Of a stretch of 64,000 nt of DNA, positions 20,941 through 31,499 are shown in pieces. The translations under genes and the position numbers were made by a program. Below the pieces are notes generated by a model, which saw only the letters and a program-made list of their open reading frames with translations, was not told the DNA's origin and did not search any database. The DNA comes from Pomphorhynchus laevis. Its lineage: Eukaryota > Acanthocephala > Palaeacanthocephala > Echinorhynchida > Pomphorhynchidae. The stretch spans positions 1 through 64,000 of the forward strand of contig WNNJ02002049.1 of the NCBI GenBank assembly GCA_012934845.2, in the 5' to 3' direction. Every line of letters begins with the position of its first letter. The stretch's first letter is position 1.

Positions 20941-22833
20941 ATGTGGTTGTTGAAACCCATTTGCACCGAGCAGTCGCGTCAACAACAGACCAACTCTCAT
21001 GACCTAATTCGCTGGAGGCTAGAGGACGATACGTTGCTTAGAAGAAGGTTTCACTTTGACCCTATTAGAGTGGCCTTCTTTCAGGCAGCTATCCAACTCT
21101 TCCCCAGAATTGGAATTGAGAGTTTGACCGAATTTAATTCCTACCTCTCATCGCAAGCTACCGCGATCCTTTCGACTACCTATAAAGGTCGAATATACAA
21201 TCCTACTCCAACAAAGCTCAAGGTCCTAGCTAAAATGTTGCACCTTCCCAATCTCTCTGTTTCCGCCAGACATATCCTCTCGAATGAATATTGGAGCTCT
21301 AGATATAGGCTCCAGCTGAGCAGCGATAGGGCAAGCATTGCTCGCCTTAACCCTTCTCAGGCTTCCTTCTGGAAGATATTCAAGAAGGAGAAGTTTGTTT
21401 GCTGGAAGGATAGAGCCTTGGTTTGGATTGGTAGCATATGCCTTGACAAAGTTTTAGAGGAGTCACTTTCCTTACATAATTATGGAGCCACTCAATCTCC
21501 ACAACCAATCCCGCCTTGGTGTGACTTCAGGAGTAGGGACTTATCTGTTATAGATATCCTTAACTCCTGGGGACCACTCCCGGGCACCTCCAAATCCCAC
21601 GCGCCACTCACCACTCGTGTCTGTCAGCTTTTGACATACAGTCAGAGAAAGGAGGTCGCCATCACAATGCTACTAGCCTCCCCGTCTGACATAGCGGACA
21701 TCAACATCAGCCGTCGAGTTTTTTTACCTAAAAAGAGATTAATCACTTGTCCTAAAGATCTGCGGCCCATCTCGATTCAAAATGCCCTCATATCCATCTA
21801 CGAAAAAGCGCTTGCGCGTAGAATCTGCGTTCATTTATGTAGGCGTAATTTGATCCCACCGAGTTTTCATGGGTTTGTCAAAGGGCGCTCGGTCCATTCA
21901 GCAATTGGTGAAGTGCATCAGTTTTGTCAGGATAATAGTCATCAGCTTGCTGTGGCTGTTTTTCTTGATTTTTCAGCTGCATTTGACCGGATCTCCATTC
22001 CCTTCGTTATCTCCTCTCTCAGGTCCCTCGGGTTGCCTGCGAGAATTGTTAACAGGGTGGAGATATTGTTGTACACCAAGCGGTTCTACTATGAAGACGA
22101 CCCTAATGCGCGTCAGTTCTACCCTATTACAGGTGCACCTCAAGGATCCCCACTTTCTCCTTTCTTATATCTTGCTGCATCCATTGTTCTATTCAATAAT
22201 TTTAAACGTGATCAACATCTAGTGGTATATGCTGATGATACCACAGCCTTGTTCTCTGGACGCAGGTGCAAAGATGTAATCTCTGACATCAGCCGTTTCT
22301 TTTTAAGATTAAAAGACCAGTTGCCCCCATCCAATCTTATTTTAAACTCCTCTAAATCACAGGTGGTAGTCTTTAATGGCGTTCCTGCCACCAAAAAGAA
22401 ACTTAAGAGACTAACACTCTCTGCACTCTCCTCCATTTTGCAGCATCAACCACTCCCCATCTTCACGAGTCGAGTAAAATATCTGGGGTTCACCGTTACG
22501 GTGAATTGGTCGGCGAAAGCTGACCTGGATAGACTAAAACGTATCCTGAAGAAAGCTAGGTGGGCTCTGAAACGGGCCCAGCATCTGTCATTGAATGGGA
22601 TAACCCAAGTGCGCCTCTGGTGTACTTGGGCTATCTCGGGATTAGTCTTCTTCTCACGAGGACGTCCCCCAGAACAAAGACTAAGGTTTCTCAAGCTCCT
22701 CATCTCGAGATTACCAACCATAGTCCGCCTTGACTGGACCCTTAGGTGTGTGAGAGACCCCGAATGGTTCAGTCAGAGGGCGGCGCGCTGGTGCGGCCGA
22801 GGGGCTCAGATCCCTCTGGACCTGAGGCCGTGA
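20941..22833 (+). CDS. LINE A ORF2: reverse transcriptase, 630-codon open frame
   Basis: It is open throughout. RT motifs in order: DLRPISIQNALISIYEKALA (about residues 277-296), FHGFVKGRSVHSAIGE (about 309), LDFSAAFDRISIP with the first catalytic Asp (about 343), GAPQGSPLSPFLY (about 397) and LVVYADDTTALF with the catalytic Asp pair (about 427-435). A thumb-like region with VKYLGFTV follows. The C-terminus (RPPEQRLRFLKLLI to the end) lacks both a CCHC finger and RNase H. The listed Met is internal; ORF2 really begins at 20375. Catalytic residues are intact, so this copy is comparatively young, yet it is disabled upstream. Confidence 0.9.
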   Translation: MWLLKPICTEQSRQQQTNSHDLIRWRLEDDTLLRRRFHFDPIRVAFFQAAIQLFPRIGIESLTEFNSYLSSQATAILSTTYKGRIYNPTPTKLKVLAKMLHLPNLSVSARHILSNEYWSSRYRLQLSSDRASIARLNPSQASFWKIFKKEKFVCWKDRALVWIGSICLDKVLEESLSLHNYGATQSPQPIPPWCDFRSRDLSVIDILNSWGPLPGTSKSHAPLTTRVCQLLTYSQRKEVAITMLLASPSDIADINISRRVFLPKKRLITCPKDLRPISIQNALISIYEKALARRICVHLCRRNLIPPSFHGFVKGRSVHSAIGEVHQFCQDNSHQLAVAVFLDFSAAFDRISIPFVISSLRSLGLPARIVNRVEILLYTKRFYYEDDPNARQFYPITGAPQGSPLSPFLYLAASIVLFNNFKRDQHLVVYADDTTALFSGRRCKDVISDISRFFLRLKDQLPPSNLILNSSKSQVVVFNGVPATKKKLKRLTLSALSSILQHQPLPIFTSRVKYLGFTVTVNWSAKADLDRLKRILKKARWALKRAQHLSLNGITQVRLWCTWAISGLVFFSRGRPPEQRLRFLKLLISRLPTIVRLDWTLRCVRDPEWFSQRAARWCGRGAQIPLDLRP

Positions 22834-22960
22834 ATATAAGTTGAAGATTTCAAAATACACGTCGTGAACAGCTTCTATTTAAAGTTTTCTTTTGCATGTT
22901 TTTGTTTTTTAAAGTTTTTTATCAGTTATATAGTTATTAATAAAACCCTTACTTACTTAC

Positions 22961-23630
22961 ATGTGAAATTATAGTTCTCGATTTTGCTGCATCTATATTA
23001 GAATAAAACACGATTTTGCATGAATTGGAATTCTTGAATAATGCAAAATTAAACAAACAAAATTTAATATAATTAAGGTATATTTCAATCAAAGTCAAAA
23101 CACACTACCTTGTAGTATTTGGTCTTAGTCGAGTTAACAACTTAGATATCTTTAGTGTAACTCTTATATAAAACTTATCTTGGAAAAATTGATTGCAAAT
23201 GTATTTTTACGAAGGTGCAAATCTTTCTTGGGTGTTTGTGAACATATGCATTAACTTGTGAAAATATGATCGTCATTTCCGCCATCTTAGAATAATCCAT
23301 AATGCGGCGAGTCGTATCTGTGATATTAATCTAACTTGATAATTTTCTGTAACTAATTGAGGATAACGTAATTTTTTACGCTGCATTAATTTTGAGAAAT
23401 CAGGTGGTATATGTAAGAGTACTACTAACCTTTAGTTGAAATTACGTGCTTTTAATTGCAATTAATTGAAAATTGTAAATTAAGAAAGCTGCTATCAAAA
23501 GGCTATCAAAATATTTTTTTAACGATAAATCAATTTATTTAATAAAACATAAAGAAAGAGATGAGCAAAATGTGAAAAAAATTGTTCAATAAAGATCTGT
23601 GTGTTTGATGGTTTCGTTGTAATTCCTCGA
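22961..23630. other. AT-rich stretch, nothing recognised
   Basis: Lies between the LINE A tail and the minus-strand RT-nuclease element; no coding region seen. Confidence 0.45.
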
Positions 23631-23638
23631 TAGTCTTG

Positions 23639-25560
23639 CTATTTGTTTAAAACACATTGGGTTGATAAACCAAGTGCACCATTTGCTGCAATCACAATCG
23701 GGTAAAAAGTTGCCCGTTCATAAAGTGCAATTCTCTCTCCATATTTACTTATTTTCCTTGATTCATGGTAATTGAATGGGTTTCCTATTCGGTCAGATGA
23801 GTACGACGGAGCTAAGTGACTGAAAATACAAATGTCTATTAAGGACCATTCGGACAGATCACCATATAAACCATGACAGGCAACATCCACCCTTGCATTC
23901 TTATCCGTTGATGTAGCGGGATTGTTGAAAACAACCTCATCACTCAAAGGTATCAAATAAGGCTCCACCGATACAGAACGACATACTTTTGTAAGCTCTT
24001 TCGCTAATAAATCTCTCACGATATTGTGGCGTACTGTTGGTATGCCACCTGTTTTGCACGAAAGTGAATGATGTATGCTGAATTTTTCTACACATCGACA
24101 TAGTTTTGGTGTCTCCGGCGTTTTCATGCCATATTGCATCACGAAATTATCTTCTTGACAGCTAATATCCCATACGCTTTATTGGTTTGGCAGATAACCA
24201 AGACGACGCCCCTTCATTTTGATCAATTTTGAGTATTGGTCTTTTGGGATTTGTCAATTATTTCTTGAAAAAAATCTTTATCGTGTCTTATTTGCTTTCT
24301 TATTTTTATGTGATCTTCCAATAAATCAATTGCATTTAAACCATTTAACAAGGGTGTACATATTCGAATAGAATCGTCATAATTTCTATTAGCATTTAAT
24401 TTTGGGTCAATCACTCCTAGACCACCGAAACGAAGTGGCATTGTCACAGTGCGAAACTCATCATTACTCATTTGATTAATTCCTGTTATGACTGGTAAGA
24501 TTTCTGTTCGTAATTTTTCGGAAAGACAAAGGAATTCATCTCTCCTAACTTTACATGTACATTGTACATGATTCCATTTACACTGAAGCGCTTGCGTAAG
24601 AGCTGTGTAGGCTTCCTGCGGAAATTCATTCGCTGAGAGAGTTAATCTTGACAAAATAAACTCCCAATTTTCAACTTTTCTGCGTACAAAATTTGATACA
24701 AAATCTTCCTCACCAATTGCAAACCCCAAAATTTGAAGATCATGATCGTTTATTTCTACTCCCGTTCCCTTAAAAATTCTATCCGCATTACATAAATAAT
24801 CTTCGTGAACTAGTAATTTGCATTTATTTTCATTTAAATGGAAGCCGAAATATGGTCCAATCTTACTTAATAGGTTCCATACTTTTAATAAATCATTTAC
24901 ATTGCCAACGCATATCCCATCATCCGCGAACCATATGTGACTAACGTCTGGAGCGGCAGCTAGAAGCCGTTGAATTAATGGCAAAGATGATGCAGCATAC
25001 GCAATCATTGAGAGTGGATCACCCTATGTAAATCCCTCATTTGAGTAGAGAAAATCTCCGTCTACAGACAAACTCGCAGAGCAACCATAAATATTTCTTA
25101 AAACAATTGTCAATGAAGGGCAAACGTTTTCAATATTTAGCAGGGCAAGCTTTCGATTTACGTTATTAAAAGCATTACTTGCATCTAATTGCAAAATACC
25201 AAATTCTTCATTATCGTTATAAATATGCCTTACGGAATGAATGGCCGCTTCAACACCACAGCTTTGACCGGCACATAGTTGATAGCATCCCGCAACACTC
25301 GGCAGGTCTTTACTGATACGTCTTGCTAGAACTTTGCCTATAATTCTTCGTGATACTTCACCTATTCCTATAAGTCTTATTCCAGGTGATTTGTTCAGTG
25401 GTATGAGTCGACTTGCAGTGAAGGCCATAAGTACATATGGATTTAATTCTTTAGTAGCTAAAGTTATCGCGAAATTTGCGAGGCTTGATGCGAGTTTTTC
25501 AGAATAAAGGCCAAACGTGCAAAGCATATCACGCCAGGATTTCGCATCAACCCCAGACGG
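23639..25560 (-). pseudogene. RT with restriction-like endonuclease domain, copy A
   Basis: Three successive minus-strand frames (25527-25024, 25008-24223, 24142-23639) form one disrupted gene. In order: IRLIGIGEVSRRIIGKVLARRI, AGQSCGVEAAIHSVRHI, LQLDASNAFNNVNRKLAL (catalytic Asp), SNEGFT, HIWFADDGICVG (catalytic Asp pair), YTALTQALQCKWNHVQ and LRFGGLGVIDPKLNANRNYD. The C-terminal part has CRCVEKFSIHHSLSC, a Cys/His finger, then RHNIVRDLLAKEL and ARVDVACHGLYGDLSEWSLIDICIF. The last follows the D...(12-15)...D-I/V-x-I pattern of PD-(D/E)XK nucleases, as in R2-type LINEs. The N-terminus is missing at the junction with Naiad DNA near 25560. I do not know an accepted clade name. Confidence 0.75.
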
Positions 25561-25937
25561 GTTGAATAAATATAGATAAATAAAAGAGTATAAAAGAGTA
25601 ATAAATATAAATAAAAGGGTATAGATATAGAATAAATAATAACAACGACAAAAATAAAATTTACAATTCGTTATATAATAACTTAAATGATTACTTTAGT
25701 AAGCCGATTAATAGCGAAAGCTTCAATACATTTAAAATCAAAATTTGGAAAGGTTATATTTTTGATAAAATTAAAAATAAAATGAAAATAACATACAATT
25801 ATAAAAGGAAAGATAAAATTAATAAAGATATGTATACAGAACCTACCAAATAAAAGGATAACTATATAATAACAACTATTAATAAAGCTACTAATAACTT
25901 TGTCTTCATATGCAAAAAGCTTTATTATGATATACGA

Positions 25938-27192
25938 ATGAAAGAGGTTAATTCTAATGATTTAAATGTAAATTCAACATATGAACGTAGTGAGTTGAGT
26001 TTTGAAACAATTATTACAAGTCACTGTTCTATAATGGATAAAAAGGGTATAAAGGTTGAATCAGATAATAAAACTCTACCTATATTATATTGGAATCAAA
26101 AATTACATAAAAATCCAATAAAACCTAAGTTCATATGTAGTGCGTTTAAATGTACATTAAAACCACTTTCTGTCTATATGAATAAAATACTTAAAGTGAT
26201 TAAAGCACGCTTCAAAAAATATTGTAAGGTAATCGAAATTAATACTGGTATAAAACACTATTTCAGTATTAATTCTACAAAAGAATTTTTAGAACAGACA
26301 AAAGGAATAAATTTTCAAAATATAAATACATACGATTTTAGTATGCTTTATACAAATCTAGATTTAGTAGATATCAAAGAAGCGTTAGTAAAATTAATTA
26401 ATCTTATATTCGGAAAATGATACACATATATATGTTATAATAACTATAACGCCAATTTAACAAAAATTAAACCATCAAGTAAATATAAATATATTGATAA
26501 AATGGAATTAATAGAATCCTTAAATATTTTGATAAATCAAAATTATTTAAAAGTAGGGACATCTATATTTAGACAAGTAAAAGGTGTTCTAATGGGTGGT
26601 AATAGTAGCCCAATTATAGCTGACTTGTTTTTAAGATTTATAGAATATGAATTTGTTCATAACTGTGTAAAAACTAAATCTAAACTATATAAATATATGA
26701 AATATGTTTCGATACATTGATGATATATGTGTATTTAATTCTAATAATTTTTATTCAATTAGTGAACAAATTTATCCAGAAAGCCTTATTCTTAACAAAA
26801 CCAATATTGATGATAAAGAAGTTGTATATCTAGATATGAAAATTAAATTAACATGAAATAAAACTACTATCAATTTATATCGTAAAGATGACATATTTAA
26901 ATTTACAAGAAACATATTTTTGCATGAGCATTCATGCATACCATATAATATAAAATATAATACATTAAATAATGAAATTTTAAGAATTGCAACAATTTGT
27001 AACGATATTGGCTTTCTTCAAAATCATTTAAATAATTTAATAGATACATATTTTAAACTAGGTTACTATAAAAATAACATCAAGCAGAAAATAGTAAAAT
27101 ATATAAATCAACACAATAATATAAAGAATAAATTTAAACTCTTAAGTAGCAAATTTTTATGGATGGATAATAAATCATATACTTTGTATTAG
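25938..27192 (+). pseudogene. Naiad RT coding region
   Basis: Three open pieces. 25938-26420 has ILYWNQKLHKNPIKPKFICSAFKC and NINTYDFSMLYTNLDLVD, the first catalytic Asp in YDFSMLYT. 26502-26720 has LKVGTSIFRQVKGVLMGGNSSPIIADLFLRFIEYEF, the Naiad/Penelope motif in which QxxGxPMGxNxSPxxAD is usual. About 26700-26870 carries YIDD-like (RYIDDICVFN) and YLDMKIKL. 26920-27192 has HEHSCIPYNIKYNTLNNEILRIATIC and a lysine-rich end. Stops and frame changes separate the pieces. The catalytic Asp pair can still be seen out of frame near 26713. Confidence 0.75.
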
Positions 27193-27251
27193 AATAAGAT
27201 ACTAGATAGTTATTTCAGAGGAAATACATCATTAGCATGCATTTGGCCCTG

Positions 27252-27314
27252 CTGCTATGTTGGGTAGAGGAGTTAGGGGCCGAAACCTGATAGCATAGCA
27301 GTTCCTCCTGATGA
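27252..27314 (+). other. Structured module at the Naiad 3' end (pseudoknot-capable)
   Basis: CTGCTATG (27252-27259) pairs with CATAGCAG (27294-27301). GAGGAGTT (27267-27274) pairs with AGTTCCTC (27300-27307), allowing G-T pairs. The helices interlock as an H-type pseudoknot. CGAAAC (27281-27286) lies inside and CTGATGA (27308-27314) directly follows. The same arrangement is kept at 33191-33254. These are hammerhead core pieces but in a non-canonical strand order. Confidence 0.5.
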
Positions 27315-27560
27315 CCTCTAATTCTTATTCTGATACAACGTCTGTTATTTATTAGTCAATTCATAAAAATGAAGTTTATTTTAAATTTCAATTTTTTTAT
27401 TTTAACTTGATTTAAATTATAGAAAATCTTAAAACAATTATTAATTTTATTATTTAATTATTAAATTTTAATTTAGCATTATTATGTTTTGTTTATTTTA
27501 TAATTATATTAAATACGTAGACTTAGTTAGCTGATTTGATTTGATTAATGTACAACAGGT

Positions 27561-28050
27561 AGTTACAACAACATTTAGTTGGTTCCTTTCTAATTCTGTA
27601 ATAACATTTTTCTGGAGCAAAGATAACGCGTTTCTTCGAATAATGATGGCTTGATTGATATCATATCATAATATAATTAAATATTAATATTATATGATAT
27701 TTTTAAGATCTATAGCAGGTAACATATGTTTATCTGATGAATAAATTATATGCATTTGAAAATAAAAATATACCGTTTGTTATTTATAGGGCAATTTTAT
27801 ACATCTTAGCATATAAAATACACATATAGTGATTATATGATATATTATTTTTAAACAAATTCATACATTTCTTGCTTAATCGATTGAATTATAGTGCAAT
27901 ATTTCAATAATATTGAAGTATTTTGGTAATATATGCCACTATCATCAGGCTTTAAAAATTATTTAAGATTATTAAATAATTTTTGCAATTTCTCAAGTGT
28001 GATGATGGTGCTATAGACATTGCTAATAACGCGATTTTAAAAATTAAAAT
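27561..28050. other. AT-rich stretch, nothing recognised
   Basis: No gene or shared repeat recognised. Confidence 0.45.
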
Positions 28051-28051
28051 A

Positions 28052-29200
28052 TTAACATAGCATAACATAACATTTACTTAATAAACAAAATTTGTTCATT
28101 GTTTCTACTGATCCAGAGGTCATTTGTGAAGGCAGTGCAACGATGAGACGTGAACAAATATCAAGGTCCTGAGTTGACAACCAGACTTTCCTTTCAGATG
28201 TTTCTATGCGTTCCTTGGCAAGATGGACGGTTTGATATATCCACCTATACCGAGGTCTGCATCTGGGTCTGCGTCCAGAAAGTCTAATCTGGAACACTTC
28301 AATAGGAATACTCACCCGAGAATCCTCAAAACGTGGTCTAGTCACATCAGCTAACTTTCTTCAGCGTTGAGGAGCAGCGACGTTACTCCAAAATTTTCGC
28401 GGATAGCCGAGCTTCGTACTTTATCTCTTAGGCTGAAGTCGGCCACACAACGAAGGGATATCATTTCAGTCGCATGCACTCCAGATCTAGTCCGTTCAGT
28501 TATGGCCCAAAGTTAATGACCATAAGTGATGATACGTAAGATGACTGTGCGATAAATTGAAAGCATCAATTGAAAGTGCTTAGTTGCTAAACCAGAATGT
28601 CGAATCCGTAGTTTCTAGACCAGAATGAAAGCCGTATTGCTCCTCTTGCAACTGACTCTCGACTATCCTTGTCTCAATGATCCTGATAAATAGCTTACCT
28701 GATAGGCTAAGAATAGTAATGCCCTTATCATTTGAACATTATCTTCGATTTCATTTATTATAGATCGGAATTAGCACTCCAGTTTGTCAATAACTAGGAA
28801 TATTTCCTGACTTCAGTACTACGTTGAATAGTAGTGTAATCCACTTCATGCCTTCAACGTCGAGAGCTTTCAAAATATCAGGTCGAATTTCATCAACCTT
28901 AGCAGATTTGCCATTACGAAGTTTATAAACAACAGTAATGACATCTGTCAAGATGATAGAATCTTCCATTAAGTTTAAAGATTCTTCTTCCACAAGAGAA
29001 GGTAGGTCATCCGTATTAATCTGCTCATCCGCAGTCTGAGCAGATTTCCGCTTTCCAGCACGAAATACTTTGATCGTTCTCCAGCACATCTTATAAGCTG
29101 ACCGATAATCAAGTTCGAGACGCGCAGCAACTGCTGGAGCTGAATCATGATATTGTTTACTCTTCTTGAAAATCATAATTTTGTTTAACAATGAGAATTA
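28052..29200 (-). pseudogene. LINE family B reverse transcriptase relic
   Basis: 28787-29191 (minus) reads ITVVYKLRNGKSAKVDEIRPDIL, then MKWITLLFNVVLKSGNIPSY, the region ahead of the RT core in many LINEs (KLRNGKSPG.D.I..EIL). Shifted frames at 28786-28600 continue with GVLIPIYN-, KGITILSLSGKLFIRI- and EEQYGF-like pieces. Most of the core, including the Asp motifs, is then missing. 28345-28052 has FQIRLSGRRPRCRPRYRWI, the G.RPRGRPR.RW basic motif found near the C-terminus of such proteins. It looks like a 5'-truncated, internally deleted RTE- or Rex-like copy. Clade assignment is tentative. Confidence 0.65.
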
Positions 29201-29439
29201 GAAACAACCACTTTTCATATTATAGCAAACATGATAATTTCAATTTTGCAAATTATAAAATTTACTTTTAATATCGAAAGTGTGTTTTACCGTCAACTAT
29301 TTACAGGTTAAATAGTGATAGTATGAATTATATCGTGAATAGTGCTAAGATTTTTAATAAATCGTGTCATAAATAGTGTTGCAGAGGTCATTCAGGTCAG
29401 TCAACATAGGCTATGTATTTCGTTCTACACAAAGATTTA

Positions 29440-30135
29440 TAAATTGGAAATATCTTAATCTTAAGATTTTTATAATACAGATTTTTTTATAAATTACTAA
29501 TTTTTATAATTCAGAATGTTTATGAACTGATTAATAGATAGGTAATGACATGTATTAAAAGTAATATTAGATGCCACAAGGAGGAACTGTTATGTTATCA
29601 TGTTTCGTCCCGTATGCCTCGACCCAACGTAGTAGTGGTGCAAAATACATGTTGATGATGTATTTCTTCTGATGAAATTTAACTATTTAGTATGTCTTAT
29701 TATAATACAGCGTATATTATTTACTATCCATCTAAAAGAATTTCCGGATTAATAGTTTAAATTTATTTTTTATATTTTGTTGATTTATATATTTTACGTT
29801 TGATTATAAGTATGTATATATTACATTGTTTAAATGATTTTGAGGAAAACGGATATCATAACATATTTAGATTATTCGTAAAATTACAGTATTAAATGTA
29901 TTATATTTAATATTATATGCTATGCATGAATGTTAATGCAAAAATGTTCTTATAAATTTAAATAAATTATCTTTACGATATAAATTAATAATAATTTTAA
30001 TTGATTCTAATTTAATGTTCATATCTAGATATAAACTTTTCATCACCAGTATTAACTTTATTAAGAAAAAGACAGCCAGAATAAGTTTATTCGCTTATTG
30101 AATAAACATTATAAGATTTAAAAATACATATATCA
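29440..30135 (-). mobile_element. Naiad relic (inverted): RT end and 3' region
   Basis: On the minus strand about 30060-29900 decodes to YLDMNIKLESIKIIINLYRK followed by a HSC-type motif like that at 26920. 29800-29700 is the lysine/isoleucine-rich ORF end. 29690-29570 carries the 3' module with GAGG/CCTC still paired but the other helix weakened. Confidence 0.65.
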
Positions 30136-30785
30136 TCAGTACCGAAACATATATTTTATCTTTATATTTCTCAAAAGAGAGTGAGACCACTAAAAAATTG
30201 ATGATTTATTAAAGTAAAAAACACAAAATTCATATATATTTTCGTTTTTTTTTCTGACTTTTTCGACCCCAGCCAAGTATGGAGCCCCAATCGAGTTTCC
30301 TTTCTTTTTTCTTTTTTCTTTCTTTTTGCAGGTTTCGATTGAGATTTCTTTGGTTGGATGTCGAGGATAAGAATTTTAAACAAAAATTAAAAATGATAAA
30401 CTGCTAAAATTCAATTCTAAAAAATAAAAATTCAAAATCATCATAAAAAACAAAATTTGGATAAAATTGATATTACCAATAAAATAAAAAATATTTTGTA
30501 ACAAAATATTTTTTGTCATTTAAACAATGACAAAAAAATGAAGATATAATACATTTAATTATACTTTTCTTAATTTCTCTAATTTCTCTGACAAAGCACT
30601 TGTAGGCAAGCGCAATATAAAATTAATATATACATCTAATTTTAGAAAAATAATCAAACAAATTTCAAACAAGATAAACAAAAACTTATTCAAAATATTT
30701 GATTTTCAAATTGTAAAATAAAACATATTTTTTAATTAATTTATTTTTAATTTCAATTTCATTCATAAAAAATTTATTTATTAAA

Positions 30786-31035
30786 ATTAATAATCGTTTT
30801 AAAAATAGATATCGTTGTTCTGGAGGGCGATTGTTTGAGTAGAAGTACAATCCGCTCAATACAAACGCATTGAGCACAATTACACATCTACCCAAACCGG
30901 CATTTAATCGTCTCGCTCTTTCAAATGACTCGTGGGCCGTCTGCCAGTCCTCCTCTACATCCAGTAGTTGGAGGGATCTGGCACTGAAGAGTCATTTTGA
31001 TGACGAAACGGTACTTGCTACTGTTATCGTCGTTC
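30786..31035 (-). pseudogene. LINE relic related to family A (C-terminal RT segment)
   Basis: The minus strand reads LNAGLGRCVIVLNAFVLSGLYFYSNNRPPEQRYLFLKRLLIL. It aligns with LVFFSRGRPPEQRLRFLKLLI near the end of the family A RT but is too different to be the same family. It abuts a Naiad fragment at about 31040. Confidence 0.55.
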
Positions 31036-31039
31036 GTCC

Positions 31040-31490
31040 GCGTCTGGCTTCAATTATATCTTTATATAATTCAGATTTATTTTTTACGCAGGTATGAACG
31101 AATTCATATTCTTTAAAGCTTAAAAATAAGTCAGCTTTAATTGGGCTACTATTACTTCCCACTGGAACACATTTTATTCGTCTAAATAAAAATGTTCTTA
31201 CTTTTAAAAAATTTTGATTTATCAAAATATCTAATTCAATTTTATCCATTTATTTATATTTACTTGATAATTGATTTTTTAGATAGGCGCTATAGTTATT
31301 ATAACATATATTTATATCTATTTTTGAATATAAGGTTAATTAATTTTTCTAACGCTTCTTTAATATCAACTAAATCTAAATTTGTATAAAGCATATTGGA
31401 ATCGTGAGTATTTACATTTTGAATTTTTATCTTTTTGTATTCTAAAAATTCTTTTGTTGGATTTATACAAAAATAGTTTTATATAGGCAA
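31040..31490 (-). mobile_element. Naiad RT fragment (inverted)
   Basis: The minus strand carries LDILINQNFLKVRTFLFRRIKCVPVGSNSSPIKADLFLSFKEYEF, equivalent to 26520-26660. Upstream in other frames is a match to the segment FSMLYTNLDLVDIKEAL. It is internal, truncated at both ends, and sits between two LINE relics. Confidence 0.7.
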
Positions 31491-31499
31491 GGTTATTAG

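Larger units (their letters stand above)
19129..22960 (+). mobile_element. LINE family A, copy 1 (best preserved)
   Basis: A non-LTR retrotransposon with a zinc-knuckle ORF1 (19150-20340), then ORF2 with an apurinic-type endonuclease (20375-20940, broken) and RT (20941-22833). The 3' untranslated part of about 125 bases ends in CTTACTTACTTAC, a simple-repeat tail and not poly(A). No RNase H domain is recognised. The layout fits the Jockey/I group; I do not name a clade. Other copies lie at 37970-41525 (minus), 41743-52190 (plus, split) and in pieces after 60750. The 5' end is uncertain, placed just before the first ORF1 ATG. Confidence 0.85.
25640..27560 (+). mobile_element. Naiad-type Penelope-like element, RT half and 3' region
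   Basis: This is the best Naiad copy here: RT coding from about 25850 (NNFVFICKKLYYDIRMKE) through 27192, then about 370 bases of 3' region with the structured module at 27252-27314, ending near 27550 with GACTTAGTTAGCTGATTT. The N-terminal GIY-YIG half is absent. Its 5' border abuts the RT-nuclease copy A in opposite orientation. Similar 3' ends at 5455, 7120, 14530, 29440 and 32930 show a family that mostly leaves 5'-truncated copies. Confidence 0.75.

Noticed and set aside
19129-22990. Target-site duplication for LINE A copy 1
   Set aside because: ATGT-AAA-like sequences occur on both sides but are short and imperfect, and the 5' end is not fixed.
27252-27314. Canonical hammerhead at the Naiad 3' end
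   Set aside because: CTGATGA and GAAAC are present, but GAAAC comes first, and helix II directly next to the core does not pair consistently between copies. I kept it only as a pseudoknot-capable module.
30171-30383. 70-codon lysine-rich frame on the minus strand
   Set aside because: Its content comes from a CT/T-rich tract; there is no motif, and Naiad relic and AT-rich DNA lie around it.
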